From Rhizoctonia solani (Eukaryota > Basidiomycota > Agaricomycetes > Cantharellales > Ceratobasidiaceae): a DNA stretch of 64,000 nucleotides. Position numbers and translations under genes: made by a program. Location of the stretch: the NCBI RefSeq assembly GCF_016906535.1, contig NC_057379.1:1736001-1800000 (forward strand), read 5' to 3'. The notes beneath the pieces were generated by a model. The model had not been told where the DNA came from. It was given only the letters and a program-made list of their open reading frames with translations, and did no database searches. Positions 35,136 to 48,177 of this stretch are shown here, one piece after another (position 1 is the first letter of the stretch; each line of letters opens with the position of its first letter).

Positions 35136-37128
35136 TTAAAGGCTCTTGGCAGTGTCACAAGCCTTTTTGAGTCTAGCCTGGTTGAAGCGCTTAATCTTGT
35201 CCTGGCTATGTTCTAGCAATTCCTCTGGTTCCCAAGAATTGTCTTCAGGTCCGTAACCTTTCCATTTTATCAAGTAAAACCATTTCCCCTGTTGTTGTTT
35301 GGAGTCAATGATTTGTTCTACTTCATATTCTTCTTCTCCCTCTATTGTTTCAGGGGGAGGTTTTTCTGGGAATGGTTGACTTGGGGACTTGTAGGATTTG
35401 GATAGCAGACCCACATAGAAAATGTTGTGGATTTTTAGGGATTTGGGGAGCTTGAGGCAGTACGCATGGCTGGAGATTTTCTTGGTTACTTCAAAAGGTC
35501 CTAGGCGCCTTGGGTCTAATTTGTTGGAGTTTGACCTGATTTCAATGTTTTTTGCATCTAGCCATACTTTTTCTCCAATGGAATATTCTGGAATTATCCC
35601 CTTATTCCCTGCCATTCTTTCCTTAGTCATCCTGAGAGCAGCTTCTGCTTCTTTCCATTCCCAGGCTAGGGTGTTGGCCACTTGGTTGGCTTCTGGGACA
35701 TTTGCTGGGATGTTGGATGGGTTCATGACAGGATTTCTTCCATAGACCAATTTGAAGGGGGTTTTCCCAGTGGCAGCGTGTATGGCGTTGTTGTATGCAT
35801 ACTCTGCCAGCAGTAACCAGGTGGCCCAGTCTGAGTGATCTGCCGCAACATATGATCTAAGGTAAAACTCAATGAACTGGTTCACTCTCTCTGTTTGTCC
35901 ATCAGACTCTGGATGGTAAGCTGATGAGAAAGCTGGTTTTACTCCAAGACACTGGTAGAGTGCCCTGAGGAATTTTCCTGTAAACATGGTGCCCCTGTCT
36001 GAGATTGTTTTGACTGGTAACCCATGCAATTTCCAAACGTGTGAAATGAACAGCTCTGCTAGGCCCTTGGCTGAGACTTTCTTGGTTGTTGGGATGAAGT
36101 GTCCAAACTTGGAGAAGGAGTCTATGACAACCAGGATTGTGTCAAACCCTTGTGATTTAGGGAATCCTGTGATGAAATCATACAAGATTGTGTGGAAAGG
36201 ATATGGTGGGACTTCCAAAGGTTTTAAGGCAATGACAGGAGCATGGGCGCAACAGTTGGCTTGACAAGTGGGGCAACATTCCACCCATTCCTTGGCCAAG
36301 GATTTCATTCCTGGCCACCAGTAGTTTTGACTGAGGAGTTCTAGGGTGCGCTGTTGTCCTGGATGGCCCACCAAGGGAGAGTCATGAAATTCTTTGAGCA
36401 ATCTCTCTTTCAGGGTTTCCAAGTCTGGGACCACTAATTTTCCTTGGTACCATAACAGATCTTCTTCCCAATCATAATCCTGGTAGGCTTTTTGAATTGA
36501 AGGGGGTGCATTGTCCGCGCCTTCTGTCAGGAACTGGATGATTGCTTTAAGGGAGGGGTCTTCTCTCAATTTGGAATGTATTTCTGTGACAATTTCTAGT
36601 TCTTCCTCCAAGGTGTTGGCAAAGACTTCTGCTGGGAGCATAATCTCTGGTTCTTGGGGATCATCTTTGTAGTCTGACCATCTTGACAAGGCATTGGGCT
36701 TCCCTGATTGCTTCCCTGGGCGGTAATGTATTTCAAAGTTGAAGTCACTGAGGAAAATACGCCATCAAGCGTGCCATTGATTGAATGTTTGAGCCTGCAT
36801 CCAATATTCCAAATTCCTATGATCAGTGAACACCTGGACCAGTTTATCCATTACCTCCAAAAAGATGCGCCATTCTTCCAGTGCTTTGATGATGGCCAGA
36901 AGCTCCTTATCATGGGTATTGTAGTTAGCTTTGGCTCCTGAGAATGATTTGGACATATAGGCAACTGGGTGTAGGCAGTTATCTTTTCCTTGTTGGCTGA
37001 GTATGGCACCCATGGCTACTCCTGATGCGTCTGTCTCTAGGTAGTAGGGTAGCTTGGGGTTGGAGTGGATTAGTACTGGTGCTTTGGTAACTAGAGATTT
37101 CAGCTCCTGGAAAGCTTGGTCTTCTGGG
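35136..37128 (-). pseudogene. Family B element pol, 3' part: RNase H, integrase, chromodomain
   Basis: On the minus strand, after the F insertion (37129), the frame reads LETDASGVAMGAILSQ and FTDHRNLEYW (RNase H). A TGA at 36767-36765 stands where Arg is expected (HA-stop-W). The frame then continues as integrase to 35136: zinc region HPGQQRTLELL...CPTCQ, then LYDFITGFP, ISDRGTMF and DGQTERVN, so catalytic D, D, E are present. The chromodomain EEYEVEQIIDSK...FYLIKWKGYG follows. The element is the host of most later insertions. It continues rightwards at 45395-46136 and 62141-62367. Confidence 0.88.
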
Positions 37129-37574
37129 TGTAAGGAGCACGTGACCCCGGGACACGGCCCCAAGGCCCCCAAACCTTACACACTATAAAGAGAAATCAAA
37201 TACATAATATATTTCATACCGCAGTAACAAACAAGCCCGCAGTAGCTGCGGACGTTAATGATAAGATATAATGAAATAAAGCCTTAGCACAAGTGCTAGG
37301 CCAAGAATCGGAATAAGACTGAATGATACCACACGCAGGTATATGCGACAGCAGAATACCCGTGTTGAAAACATATAAAAAGACCTATCGATAGTTAGCA
37401 TGTAGACTCACGACTTTGTACTTTAATATTTTTAATTCGATTGACTTTGATAGCCAACTCGCTTGACTCTAAACTCTGGTTTACTATTGTCTCACTCGTA
37501 TTGATTCACGCAAGGTTGTTTATTACATTTGATTACTAACATTACAGTTACCGTACGAATTCTACAACCTTACA
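37129..37574 (+). repeat. Element F 5' LTR
   Basis: 446 bp. It starts with GGAGCACGTGACCCCGGG near its 5' edge and has a CACTATAAAGAG box at about 50 bp. Confidence 0.95.
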
Positions 37575-37725
37575 TTTTTTGGCTTACGTTCGTTCAATCA
37601 ATTCTCGAACCCAACGACTGATCACCGGAGGAGGAGAGATACTGTTGGACATATAATTAGTTTTGGACATTAGATAAGTACTTAAGAACACATTAGAACA
37701 CTCACATTTGGAATTAGCTACCCAA

Positions 37726-40700
37726 ATGTCGAACACAGGACAAGACGGAGCTCCCACCGGGCACGCTGACAATGCGCCCTTGGTAGGACCTAGCGTTAAG
37801 CCCAGGTCGGCCTCAAGAATGAGCACGGCCCGTGAAGTCCCCCTAGAGTCAACGCCAAAGGCGTCCAGAAAGGCTACAAAAGGCAAAAGCTCAGCGTATA
37901 CAACGGAGAGCAAAACTAGCCGGCCGAGTTCCAGGGCGTCAGGAACATCGTCAGTGGAACAAGGGGGAGGATACAGCGTCAAGGACGCTGGGGGAGAAAC
38001 TGGTCAAATAAAGGACGGCGATGAAGCGTTGGGGGATGAGGGAACATACAATAGAGAGGAAGAAATAGGCGAAACCTACATGGAAGCAGACACTGCAATG
38101 ATTAGTGCATCGCCGGAAGAAACAGTAACAAGGGGTATACCTAAGTCAGCAATACTGTCCCCGATTAGTAGAAGACCACAATACCAAATACAAAGTGTAC
38201 CAACGGTACTAGAACCTCCCGCAGAGATCAAAAGACCTGCTTCAGCACCGATAAACCCACATCGGCAAACCCCAGTAAATAAACCCGTCGAAATAGAACA
38301 GAGCAGACAGGGCATAAACAGCCCGAGTGCCGAAGCAAATGCTAGACAGAAAAACCGCTGGCAGATAGGGAATATAGTAACAAGGGACGATACAGTACCC
38401 TTAATAATAAGGACACCGCCTGGCCCCAGTAAAGGGAAGCAAGCAATAAGGAACACAAGCGGAAGAAAGGAAAAGAAAGAGGAAAGCCTACCTCGTAGAC
38501 AACTAGACCCTAGGGAACAAACGCGCCTAGACTATAAACTAATAGACGCGATTGGAAAGGACAGAGAGCGATTAGCCGCTTTACTGGACTATGAGGAATC
38601 GATGGGAAATGGAGGGCGCAAGGCCCGAATATTATTCGCAAATACAAACCCAGAAGTGACAGTACAAGCAAAAGAGAAAGGAAAAGAACCCACAACTCCT
38701 AAGAACAAGAGTCGCGTGCAAGCCACATTAGGACTACCCATGAGCCAGCTGGAGGGCGAGCGCAAGTACACGCATACACCAGCTCCAAACACAGTAACGG
38801 CAAAGAACAGGGGACTTCCTACTGGTGGATACTTGCACGACCGATTAACAAACCCCACCAAAGAATTGGTAGTGGCCGACGGGAACCCCAGCAATTCAAG
38901 CGAATCGAGTAGCAGCTCAGACAGCGACGATGACTTCAATAACATGAGTCCGCATAAACTTGCTAAATACATTAAGAAATTAAAGAAGAAGAATAAAGAA
39001 AGAAAAGAAAAGGAAAAGCTGAGGAAATTACAACTCAGCGGGTTTAAGACAAAGTTACCTACCGCATACAACGGGTCGAACGACTTCGATACATTCGAAC
39101 AATTTGTTTACGAAGTAGAAACATGGCAGGAGGACACAGGATTCGAGGACTACGAAGCCGTAAGGCACGTAAAAAGCTTCCTCAAAGATAAAGCGGCAAG
39201 CTACTATATGCTACATGTAGCCCCCGATGTCACTCAATATACACTGACCCTGGTATTCCAAGGGCTATTTGATTATTGCTTCCCGCCAGACAGTCAAGCA
39301 AGAATACGCCGCAAGTTTAACAATATGACACAGTCAGACCGGGGGTTTAGAGATTTCTACCGCGAATTATGTAAAATACAAAGAAGACTAGCGGACATAA
39401 ACGATAAATCAATCGCTGTCCGAATGTGGGAAGGAGCCCACAGCTACATACGCATAGAATGGGCGAAGAATGGATATTCGGCGGAACACAACTTGCCGGA
39501 GGAATTAGAAGAATCGGCAATTAGATTTGAAACCGCCAAAAAAATTCGCCGAACGGAAGAGAACCGAACAAATGATCGCCGAGACCGATCGACATACAAA
39601 GGCAAGCGCCCTGATTACCGTAAGCCTAGGGAAGGCAAAAGGAACGGTAACACGCCCAGGCAAGATAAGCCGCACGTCAGTACCGATAAGTCTCCAAGAA
39701 AGGAGAAGGTACCTAGGCTCTTGCCAGAAAAGTTCGCAGAATATCGTGCAGCAGGAAAGTGCACATTCTGCCATGAGATCGGACATATAGCCAAGGACTG
39801 CCCGAAGCAAAACTTCGCTAAACCTAAGGGTATAAGCACGTTGGCCGTAAGCTTTGCTCGCATACATGAACTAGAAACAGCGACAAGGGAGTCTAAATCG
39901 ATATACGCAATATCTCTTGACCCGGGGGACAGCAACGAAATCGTATGTGATACACAAACCTTAAGTACATACGCGATAAAGAAAGAAACCTTACCGTCTA
40001 TGGAATGGAACACATCCAAACCAAGAGACAAGGAAAGAAAGGTCCCACGACCAATAATACTCGAGGTCCTAATTAATGGGAATCCTGCTCGAGCATTACT
40101 CAATAGCGGGTCGCACGGGGATTTTGTATCAACCACATTAGTAGACCAATTGAAGCTAAAAAAGACCCAATTAGCTAAACCCATAGGACTACAAATGGCA
40201 GTATTGGGATCTAAGAGCTCAATTAATTGGTGTGCAAACGCTCTATTCCAGTACCAAGGGATAGAAGAAGATCGACCATTCGATGTAATGAATATAGAAA
40301 ACTACGACTTAATATTGGGCACACCTTTCTTGTACCAATTCAAGGTCACGTTCGGACTCAACCCGCCAAATGTATTAATCGGTAGTAACAAGGCAGTACC
40401 CCTACAGGGAGGTACAGTAACAAAGATAGCCTCGCTAGCAGCAGAACTGCTAGAGGATGAGATAGAAAAGGTGCGCGCTCAATTGAGCGACGCATGTAAG
40501 GACCTGTTCAAAACAGCGGCTGAAACGCCACTTCCCCCATTACGAGTGATAAATCATCGTATCCCACTAATCGACGACAACAAACCCTTACCATGGCGAT
40601 CGTCTAAGTGCCCTGAGAAATTAAGGGATCAATGGGAGAAGAAGAGAAATGCATACGTACAGACAGGAAGATGGCGATTCGCGACGGGAAAGAACGCGAC

Positions 40701-43700
40701 ACCTATGCTATTCCTAACAAAGAAGAGTGCTGACGGGTCTGTCAAACTCCGTACAGTACTAGATAAACAAGCGTTGAATGATAACACTCATAAATTAGCC
40801 TCACCGCTGCCAGATCAAGCGGACATCTTATGGCGAGTACAAAAACATAAGTACCGGTCATTAATCGATGGAAAGGATGCGTACAAACAAATAAGGGTAG
40901 AACCAAAAGACGTACCACATACATTGTTTGTGACACCCAATGGTACTATGGTAAGCGAGGTAATGCAACAAGGCAATACAAATGCCAGTGCTACATACCA
41001 ATCGCTCATGAATATATTACTCGAGAAGGGGCGAGGAAAATACTGGGATGTATTCTTAGACAATATAGTAGTATATACAAACTCGATCGAAGAGCATATA
41101 TCCAGGATGAACGAACTCTTCGAGATATTAAGACGCAAGAAGCTCTACCTTAGCAATGGGAAGATACAATTCCTAGTACGCGAACTAAACATACTAGGTC
41201 ATGTGATCGATGAAAAAGGGATCCAAATGGACCCCGACAAAATTGACAACGTACTAAAGTGGAAAACACCTACCACTAAGGAACAAGTGATGGCGTTCCT
41301 AGGAGCAGTTGGCTACCTAGCGCCTAATTGCGAGGGCATAAGAATACCCATGGGGGTACTATCAAACCGATCAGCGGGAAACAAACACTGGAATTGGGAC
41401 CATACAGCCCAACGTGCGTTCGAAGAAGTAAAAATGATAGTACAGAAACATAGGGACAATCACCGAGTCGCTATAGATTACAGTGAGGAGGCCCCTCCAA
41501 TCAACTTAGTAACAGACGCAAGTTGCACCGGTGCAAGCGGTGTACTGTCGCAAGGAAAGGAACTAAGTAAGGCGCATGTAATCGCCTTTTGGTTGGGCAA
41601 ATTTAATAGCACTCAGCAAAACTACGCAGTGCACGAATTAGAACTACTAGCGATCAAAGAGTCACTAGATCGGTTCAGGCATTTATTAGTAGGATGTAAA
41701 TTCAATATATACACGGATCACCGGGCTCTCGAACACTTTCAGACACAGAAGAACTTAAGCCCGCGACAAGTCCGATGGCTACAAGTATTCAATGAATTCG
41801 ATTATTGCATTATATACATCCCAGGAGAAACAAACGTATTAGCCGATACACTGTCCCAAATATACGAAAATGAAAGACTGGGAACAGTAAGAGCCACGAG
41901 CGAATACGTGCAAGATAAGGACAACGTACCTGACCTTGAGGCATTTAGCGCCGAAGTCACGGGACACGTGACCGGCCCGATCACCCGACCGCTACTGGTA
42001 GCCAAAGAGGCCATAGCCGCCCAAATGCCAATATTAGGCAACCAAGCGATTGAGACTCAGGGTCCGATGGAAATTAATGGGGTCGACCTACCTAATAAGG
42101 AAACAATAGAGGAACCTCGACGATCGTCGAGGAACCGTAAACCAGTAACAAAACTGGTTGTGTTGCATTCCCCGACACATAAGAGAGCCCCACCAAAATG
42201 GAAGTCTAACAAATTGAAAGAGGCCGAAGATACCTCGATAAAGAAAAAGATGCGCGCGGCTAAGAAAATAAACCCCGAGAAAGAATCTAAGAGCCACGGC
42301 ACAAACAATGATAAGGATTCAATAACGAAAGACGAGAATGATCAGAAGCTGGAAATACAGGAAGAGAAAACCGCATACAAGCCCAAAGAAGGAAAAAAAG
42401 AGGTGTCTGAAATGGACCAAACAAAATTACCCGCACCTAACGTGTTTTATGACCCCACACCAAACACACTCGAAGAATTGAGAGGGCAGTACCAAGAAGA
42501 TAGATTCTATAAGCTCATTATAGACAACCCGACACATTTCAAGAAATTTGAATTAATTAATGACCTTATATACATAAAAGAAAACGAAGGGAAAGCCCTG
42601 TGCATACCCGATATAGAGATAGAGGGAAAGAAACTACGCGAACAAGTAATCAAAGACGCGCACGTACAAATAGGGCACGGTGGAGCCAAAAGAACAAACT
42701 ACGCGTTAAGAGGGAAAGCGTGGTGGAAAAATATGGTAATAGACGTACAGGACTACTGCGCGTCATGTCATATATGCGCAACAACAAAGCACCAGACGCA
42801 GACAAAAATGGGATTACTGACCCCGTTAGACCCAGCAAGAGAGCCGTGGGAATGCGTACAAATAGACTTCGTCGGACCGCTGCCCGAGTCAGAGAACCTA
42901 AACGGGAAATGGGATATGCTATGCGTAATCATAGACCAAGCAACGTCCATGGCACGATTAGTACCAACAAAACAAACGTATAAGGCCCGAGACATGGCAG
43001 AAGTAATATTTGACAATATCTATAAGTTACACGGGATACCACGAGCCATAGTATCAGATTGGGACAAACTATTCGACTCCCGATTCTGGAGGGAATTATG
43101 TCAACTCACAAGAACCGAACTAAGAATGAGCTCCGGATACCATCCGGAGACCGACGGCCTAACTGAACGAAGCCATAAAACTTTGTTCCAGATCATCAGG
43201 CAGGCAATAGAAGGAAAACAGAATGAATGGGTAAAGCACATACCAAGCGTCGAGTACGCGATGAACTTGGCAAGGTCTGAAGCCACGGGATACAGCCCGT
43301 TCTTCCTGAACTACGGCCGATACCCCACTGGTTCACGTTGGGACACAGATAGCTTGTACCCAGGAGTACGGAAGTTCTTAGTCCGGCAAAGAGAAGCATT
43401 AGCAGCCGCACACGACGCCATAATAGACACACGTACACGAATGATAGCCCAGGCAAACAAACATCGACGCCCGGCGGATATAACTCAAGGAGACTTAGTA
43501 TATCTATCAATGAAGAATCTAAGGCTCCCGAAAAAGATATCACGAAAGCTGGCAAGGAAATACATTGGACCAGTAAGAGTGACGAAAGAAATAGTAAAAG
43601 GAACAACATACGAGTTAGAACTACCGAATGATCTAAAAGATAGGGGCATACACCCCGTGTTCCACGCGTCGCTGCTGCGCATTCACGTACCAAATGATGA

Positions 43701-44103
43701 TAACAGGTTCCCTGCAAGGGCGGGAAACCCAACAGTATCCTTAACGGATGCACCTAAAGAATGGGCAGTACGAGCAATACTGCAGCACGCAGGAAAAGGA
43801 AAAGAAACCCAATATGAAGTGCTGTGGGCAAACCAAAGCAGAACTTGGGAAGATTATTGCGACATCAAGCATTTAGTCGCGTTAGACGAATACCTCGAAC
43901 TGCAAGGGGTCGATAGCGTCCTAAACTTACCATGGACAGCTGAATACGGAATAGAGGAACAGGAGTTTGGAAATGAGCTCAAGGAGAATGATATAAAAAC
44001 AACTGAAAGCAAGGTACAAGTCAACAGCATCGCATTCAATAACATACTAGACGATATCATACACTGTCGCAATATGTCTCGTACCAATACCTCCGTCAAA
44101 TGA
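37726..44103 (+). pseudogene. Element F gag-pol polyprotein (open, but catalytic residues replaced)
   Basis: One open frame of about 2,125 codons begins at the ATG at 37726. Order: Ser/Lys-rich gag N-terminus; an acidic-Ser patch (SESSSSSDSDDD) and a Lys coiled region; gag core (LPTAYNGSNDFDTFEQFV); CCHC knuckle CTFCHEIGHIAKDC; protease; RT; RNase H (TDHRALEHF); integrase (VQIDFVGPLP, IVSDWDKLF, GLTERSH); and a C-terminal chromodomain-like segment (YEVLWANQSRTWEDY). The protease motif reads LNSGSHGDF, with Asn (40102-40104) where Asp-Ser-Gly is expected. The RT motif reads VFLDNIVVY, with Asn (41062-41064) for the second catalytic Asp. The integrase has Trp in the usual SDRD. With no stop in over 6 kb the damage is recent, but the enzymes should be dead. 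Family knowledge supports the residue roles. Confidence 0.88.
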
Positions 44104-44115
44104 CAAAGCGTTTAT

Positions 44116-45003
44116 TTGTTCACTGCCGGCGAGCTTGTCGATTGCGGCGTATATCGCGCCAACCTATTTCGTGTCAGCCATGGATCCCTGGATACTGCGG
44201 GCAGCGAACCGCCAAAGTACCAGGAGTTTAGATCAATGCTACACACGATTCGGGAACAGGGGAGTAACACAATTACACCCTCAAACCCTGCAGTCGAGAT
44301 GCTTACAACGTCGATGAACAAGCTAGCAATAGCGTTAGGGCAAGCAAAGCAAGTCGCTCAACAGAAAGGGGTGCCGGCGAATGAAACAACTCAGCGATAC
44401 CCAGTCCGTCCCCGGCACCAAGGGCGACCAATACAACGCGCATATATACAAGCGCGCCCACCTATCAACGCTCCTAAGGGGCCAAAAGCCCACAGGAACC
44501 CCCTCATCGATAGAATCGGTAATGGCATTCGTCAAACTAAGTACACGGATGCTAATCAAAATCGACAGGGGCGCGTGTCAGCCCGTACGAAAGGCACAGG
44601 ACGCGGGGAGGAGCTAGGAGGAGAGAATGGAGAGAAAAGTGGAGGAATGAGAAAGCAAAGGAACAAGGAAAGGAGAATAGAGACACGAAAGGAGACGGAG
44701 AGGAGAAACAGACCAATGCTTACAGAAAAAGCACTGAAGAAACTTCAGGTCCAAGTAGTGGACACGGTAATAACAAGGTGGATGGAGGGGTTACCGGCAC
44801 CGTTCCCAACATTCCCAAAAGGGAGAACTATACTTGTCCCATACATGCCAACAAAACCGAAGAAATCATCAACGACGAAGACTGGGACTGGGACCAATTC
44901 GCTAACTCAGAAGCCGATTGAACCGCCAATTGGGGAGGGCAAATGTAAGGAGCACGTGACCCCGGGACACGGCCCCGAGGCCCCCGAACCTTACACACTA
45001 TAA
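44116..45003 (+). CDS. Element F downstream ORF (unknown, basic protein)
   Basis: A 295-codon open frame lies between pol and the 3' LTR and runs 60 bp into the LTR. The first in-frame ATG is at 44236 (MLHTIREQG). The protein is strongly basic and rich in Arg, Lys, Gln and Pro, with a GENGEKSGGMRKQRNKERR stretch. I see no signal peptide or membrane segment, so it does not look like an envelope protein. I do not recognise it. It could be an accessory RNA-binding protein or captured sequence; chance openness is also possible. Confidence 0.45.
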   Translation: MFTAGELVDCGVYRANLFRVSHGSLDTAGSEPPKYQEFRSMLHTIREQGSNTITPSNPAVEMLTTSMNKLAIALGQAKQVAQQKGVPANETTQRYPVRPRHQGRPIQRAYIQARPPINAPKGPKAHRNPLIDRIGNGIRQTKYTDANQNRQGRVSARTKGTGRGEELGGENGEKSGGMRKQRNKERRIETRKETERRNRPMLTEKALKKLQVQVVDTVITRWMEGLPAPFPTFPKGRTILVPYMPTKPKKSSTTKTGTGTNSLTQKPIEPPIGEGKCKEHVTPGHGPEAPEPYTL

Positions 45004-45389
45004 AGAGAAATCAAATACATAATATATTTCATACCGCAGTAACAAACAAGCCCGCAGTAGCTGCGGACGTTAATGATAAGATATAATGAAATAAAGCCTT
45101 AGCACAAGTGCTAGGCCAAGAATCGGAATAAGACTGAATGATACCACACGCAGGTATATGCGACAGCAGAATACCCGTGTTGAAAACATATAAAAAGACC
45201 TATCGATAGTTAGCATGTAGACTCACGACTTTGTACTTTAATATTTTTAATTTGATTGACTTCGATAGCCAACTCGCTTGACTCTAAATTCTGGTTTACT
45301 ATCGTCTCACTCGTATTGATTCACGCAAGGTTGTTTATTACATTTGATTACTAACATTACAGTTACCGTACGAATTCTACAACCTTACA
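44944..45389 (+). repeat. Element F 3' LTR
   Basis: 446 bp, about 98.7 percent identical to the 5' copy. It is followed by the second CTGGG. Confidence 0.95.
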
Positions 45390-45394
45390 CTGGG

Positions 45395-46136
45395 GTACCC
45401 CATGACCAGGGGGTTTCCTTTCTGGTCAAGTTGTGGAGTGGGCGTGCCATGGCGCTGAAGTTGGGAATGAATTACTGGAGGTAGTTAACAAATCCTAAAA
45501 ATGCCTGTACTTGTTTGACCATTTGGGGTTGGGGCCCAGATGTGACAGCCTTGATTTTCTTTTGGTCCATGGAGAATCTGCTGGGAGAGATGACAATACC
45601 CAGATAGTCCACTGTGGTAACATGGAAATGGCATTTTGACAGTTTACAGAACAACTGGTTTTTCATAAGTTTGGATAGTACTTCTCTGATGTGGTCTGGG
45701 TGCTCTTCCAGTTTTTCAGAGAAGATCAGGATATTGTCCAAGTAAATGACCATGGTGACATCAATCAGATCTCTGAATAGGTTGTTCATAAAATGTTGGA
45801 AGGCAGCTGGTGCATTGGTAACACCAAAAGGCATTACTAGGTATTTGAATAGCCTGTATTTGGTTCTAAAAGCTGTCTTCCATTCATCACCTTCTCTGAT
45901 CCAAACATTGTTGTATCCCCAACGCAAATCCAATTTTGTGAATAGTTTTGCATGCCTGAGTTTGGCCATGAGATTGTCTTGCCTAGGAAGCAGGTAAATG
46001 TTTTTGTGGGTGACATCATTGAGTTTCCAATAGTCAACAACCAGTCTGAGGGAACCATCTGCCTTCTTTACAAACATGACAGGGGCGCCTGTGGAGGAAG
46101 TGCTAGGGTGGATCTTGCCTGTTGCTAATTCTTCCT
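45395..46136 (-). pseudogene. Family B element pol, RT segment
   Basis: The minus-strand frame reads PVMFVKKADGSLRLVVDY, FTKLDLRWGYNNVWI, MPFGVTNAPAAFQHF and VIYLDNILIFS. The RT active site therefore has Asn (45735-45733) instead of the second Asp. A TAA near 45,480 (YLQ-stop-FIPNF) fits CAA to TAA. The segment is bounded by F on the left and outer element A on the right. The frame continues across both when the insertions and one copy of each TSD are removed. Confidence 0.88.
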
Positions 46137-46141
46137 CAATG

Positions 46142-46712
46142 TGTCGTAGACACAGTTGATACCAGGGAATTTATTCCCATTTTCTCGAATTTAAACAAAG
46201 TCTAACGGACAACATTTTTGATCACGTGACTTCGGCGCTTATACCATACGCTAAGCGCCAAGCCACGTCCCCTTCCATGCTTACCTCAGCATACGTAGCC
46301 ACCTCCACCTGATGACATCACTATGACACGTCAGTGACACGTATGCATGAGTAAGGCCAACTGCGGAACAGGGTTCTTATTGGATTACATATTGGATATG
46401 ATGTATTTGTAATTAGTCACTCTGTAGAATATATAAGGAGGCCAACCAACCATGGTAACACCCAGGTCAATTACCTCTTGTTGCACTCCACACATTGTAC
46501 AAGGCCTTACAGCCGGTAACCACTTAGATACACGCCTTAAGCGTTGTCCTCACTGTACTTAGGTAGCTTGTCGACGCCTTATAGCGTCTGACCACCGTAG
46601 TTAGTTAGTTTGTTGTTGTAGGTAGACCCCTTGCCGCCTTACGCGGTTTTACTCAGTTCTATACGGCCTCAAGCGCCCGCTACCTCAACGCCCCTTAAGG
46701 ACGTCCAGGACA
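46142..46712 (+). repeat. Outer element A 5' LTR
   Basis: 571 bp, TGTCGTAGACAC...GTCCAGGACA, with GATCACGTGACTTCGGCGC and an AGAATATATAAGG TATA box. Confidence 0.95.
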
Positions 46713-47225
46713 CTAGGTAATTGACCTTAAGTCGGTTGCAAACCGTGCCCACCAAGCACACCCCCACTCAGTCTTGACAAACGAGAAGGTCTCCTGTACT
46801 AGCACAAGGGAAATCACCTGATTGGGCTTGCCTTTTGCTATTAATAATCAAACTAGCGTTGGCCCCAGGTAGTACCGAATTGCTATAAGGCAGACAGATC
46901 CTGATCGTCCGCGTACCACCGGTCACCGCACCTTTTGTCAGCGGAGCTAGTCAGCAGATCCACCCGCTTGCAGAAAACCCGTTCCACATCACGCCCGTAC
47001 ACGGCAGTTGATTGGTCAATAGGGACTGTCCAACGCTAGGCGGTTGACGCAAGCTCTTAGCGCCAGCACAATAAAGCAACCCATAAGTCCTTATACAGGC
47101 ACCCTTGGCTACACAGCCCCCACTCCCCCATCTTGCCCACCATTACCTCCCGTACCCCCTCACGCGCTTCCTCCCGCGCCTCCCAGCGCACTGCTTCCCA
47201 CCAAGGCCGCTCATATCCTCATGAG
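46713..47225 (+). promoter_or_regulatory. Outer element A 5' leader
   Basis: Non-coding leader with the conserved blocks described for element C: CGTCCGCGTACC, CACCGCACC, CTAGTCAGCAG and CTGTCCAACGCTAGG, then TTAGCGCC shortly before gag. Confidence 0.6.
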
Positions 47226-48177
47226 ATGGCAACCCGTTCCCGGAGCTCCGCTTGTCCCCAATCCCCTCTCAATCAAGGAGAGCTGGGACCCACTCTTCCG
47301 GCAACCGCTGTTGAGCCAACAGACCTCAAACCAGAGGTCTATGGGGAAGTCTCCCTCAGCCAAGCAATCTCCCTTATCCTGGGATTGCAAAACCAAGTCC
47401 TCCGGCTCGAGCGGGAACTCAAGGAAACCAAGGAAGCAGCAAAGGAAGCCCAAGACTGGATGGGAGCAGTTGACCAAGCCCTCACTCGCATTGAGGCTAG
47501 GGGTGGAGCCCTGCACACACCAGAAGACCGGAAACCTCCGGCAGTTGAGGCCACGCCCAGGCCCTTATCAAAAACCAACCCTCTTCCAGCGCCTAGTGCG
47601 CCCCTCATCACCTGGGCCAACCCTACCAGAGCTCCCCCCGCCTTTGCTCAGCCTACTCCAGTCCAGGCCTCCCCAAGAAGCTATACTCCCCCTCCGCCTT
47701 TGCCTATCCAACTCCGTTCCCCTCAAGTCCCACAACCAGCGGTCCCTGTAGCCGCTTATCAAGCCCCAGTTAAGGTGGACCACCCTGACGCCTATATGGG
47801 GAAGATAGGGAACAAAGCCCGCCAGTGGCTCACACGGATGCTGGCATGGGTACGTCTAAACCAACGGATGTTCCCCACGGATCAGGAGGTCCTGTCATTC
47901 CTCCTGATGAACATGAAGGACGTAGCAGGTGCCTGGGCTCACCCCCATCTCAATCAACTTGGGTCCCACAGGGCCCTTATCCAAACAGTTGACAAATTCA
48001 GAACGGAGTTCTTGGCTGCATTTGGAAACCCAGATGCCACGCAAGCCGCTGAGCAGCAAATTACACAACTTACTCAGACAGGAACCTGTGCTGAGTATAT
48101 CACAAAGTTTAGGACCATTGCCATGGACCTAGACTGGAACAACACCGCCCTTTGTGGGCAATTCGCACGCAGCCTCC
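47226..48177 (+). pseudogene. Outer element A gag, 5' part
   Basis: Open from the ATG at 47226 (MATRSRSSACP), and earlier without ATG. It shows a coiled-coil stretch (LILGLQNQVLRLERELKETK), a Pro-rich linker and the capsid core (VKVDHPDAYMGKIGNKARQWL, FPTDQEVLSFLLMNMKD, CAEYITKFRTIAMDLDWNN). It stops where inner element A inserted after CCTCC (48173-48177). The frame resumes at 54606 after the second CCTCC. Confidence 0.88.

Larger units (their letters stand above)
37129..45389 (+). mobile_element. Element F: complete Ty3/gypsy element, single gag-pol ORF plus a third ORF
   Basis: Two 446-bp LTRs (37129-37574 and 44944-45389), TGTAAGGAGC...ACAACCTTACA, are flanked by CTGGG at 37124-37128 and 45390-45394. 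Removing it rejoins the family B reading frame on the minus strand exactly. About six LTR differences, all transitions, were counted. It differs from the other families in having one long gag-pol frame, a different RT flavour, and an extra ORF before the 3' LTR. Confidence 0.95.

Noticed and set aside
38076..39071. Minus-strand frames antisense to element F
   Set aside because: They are shadows of the long plus-strand gag-pol frame.
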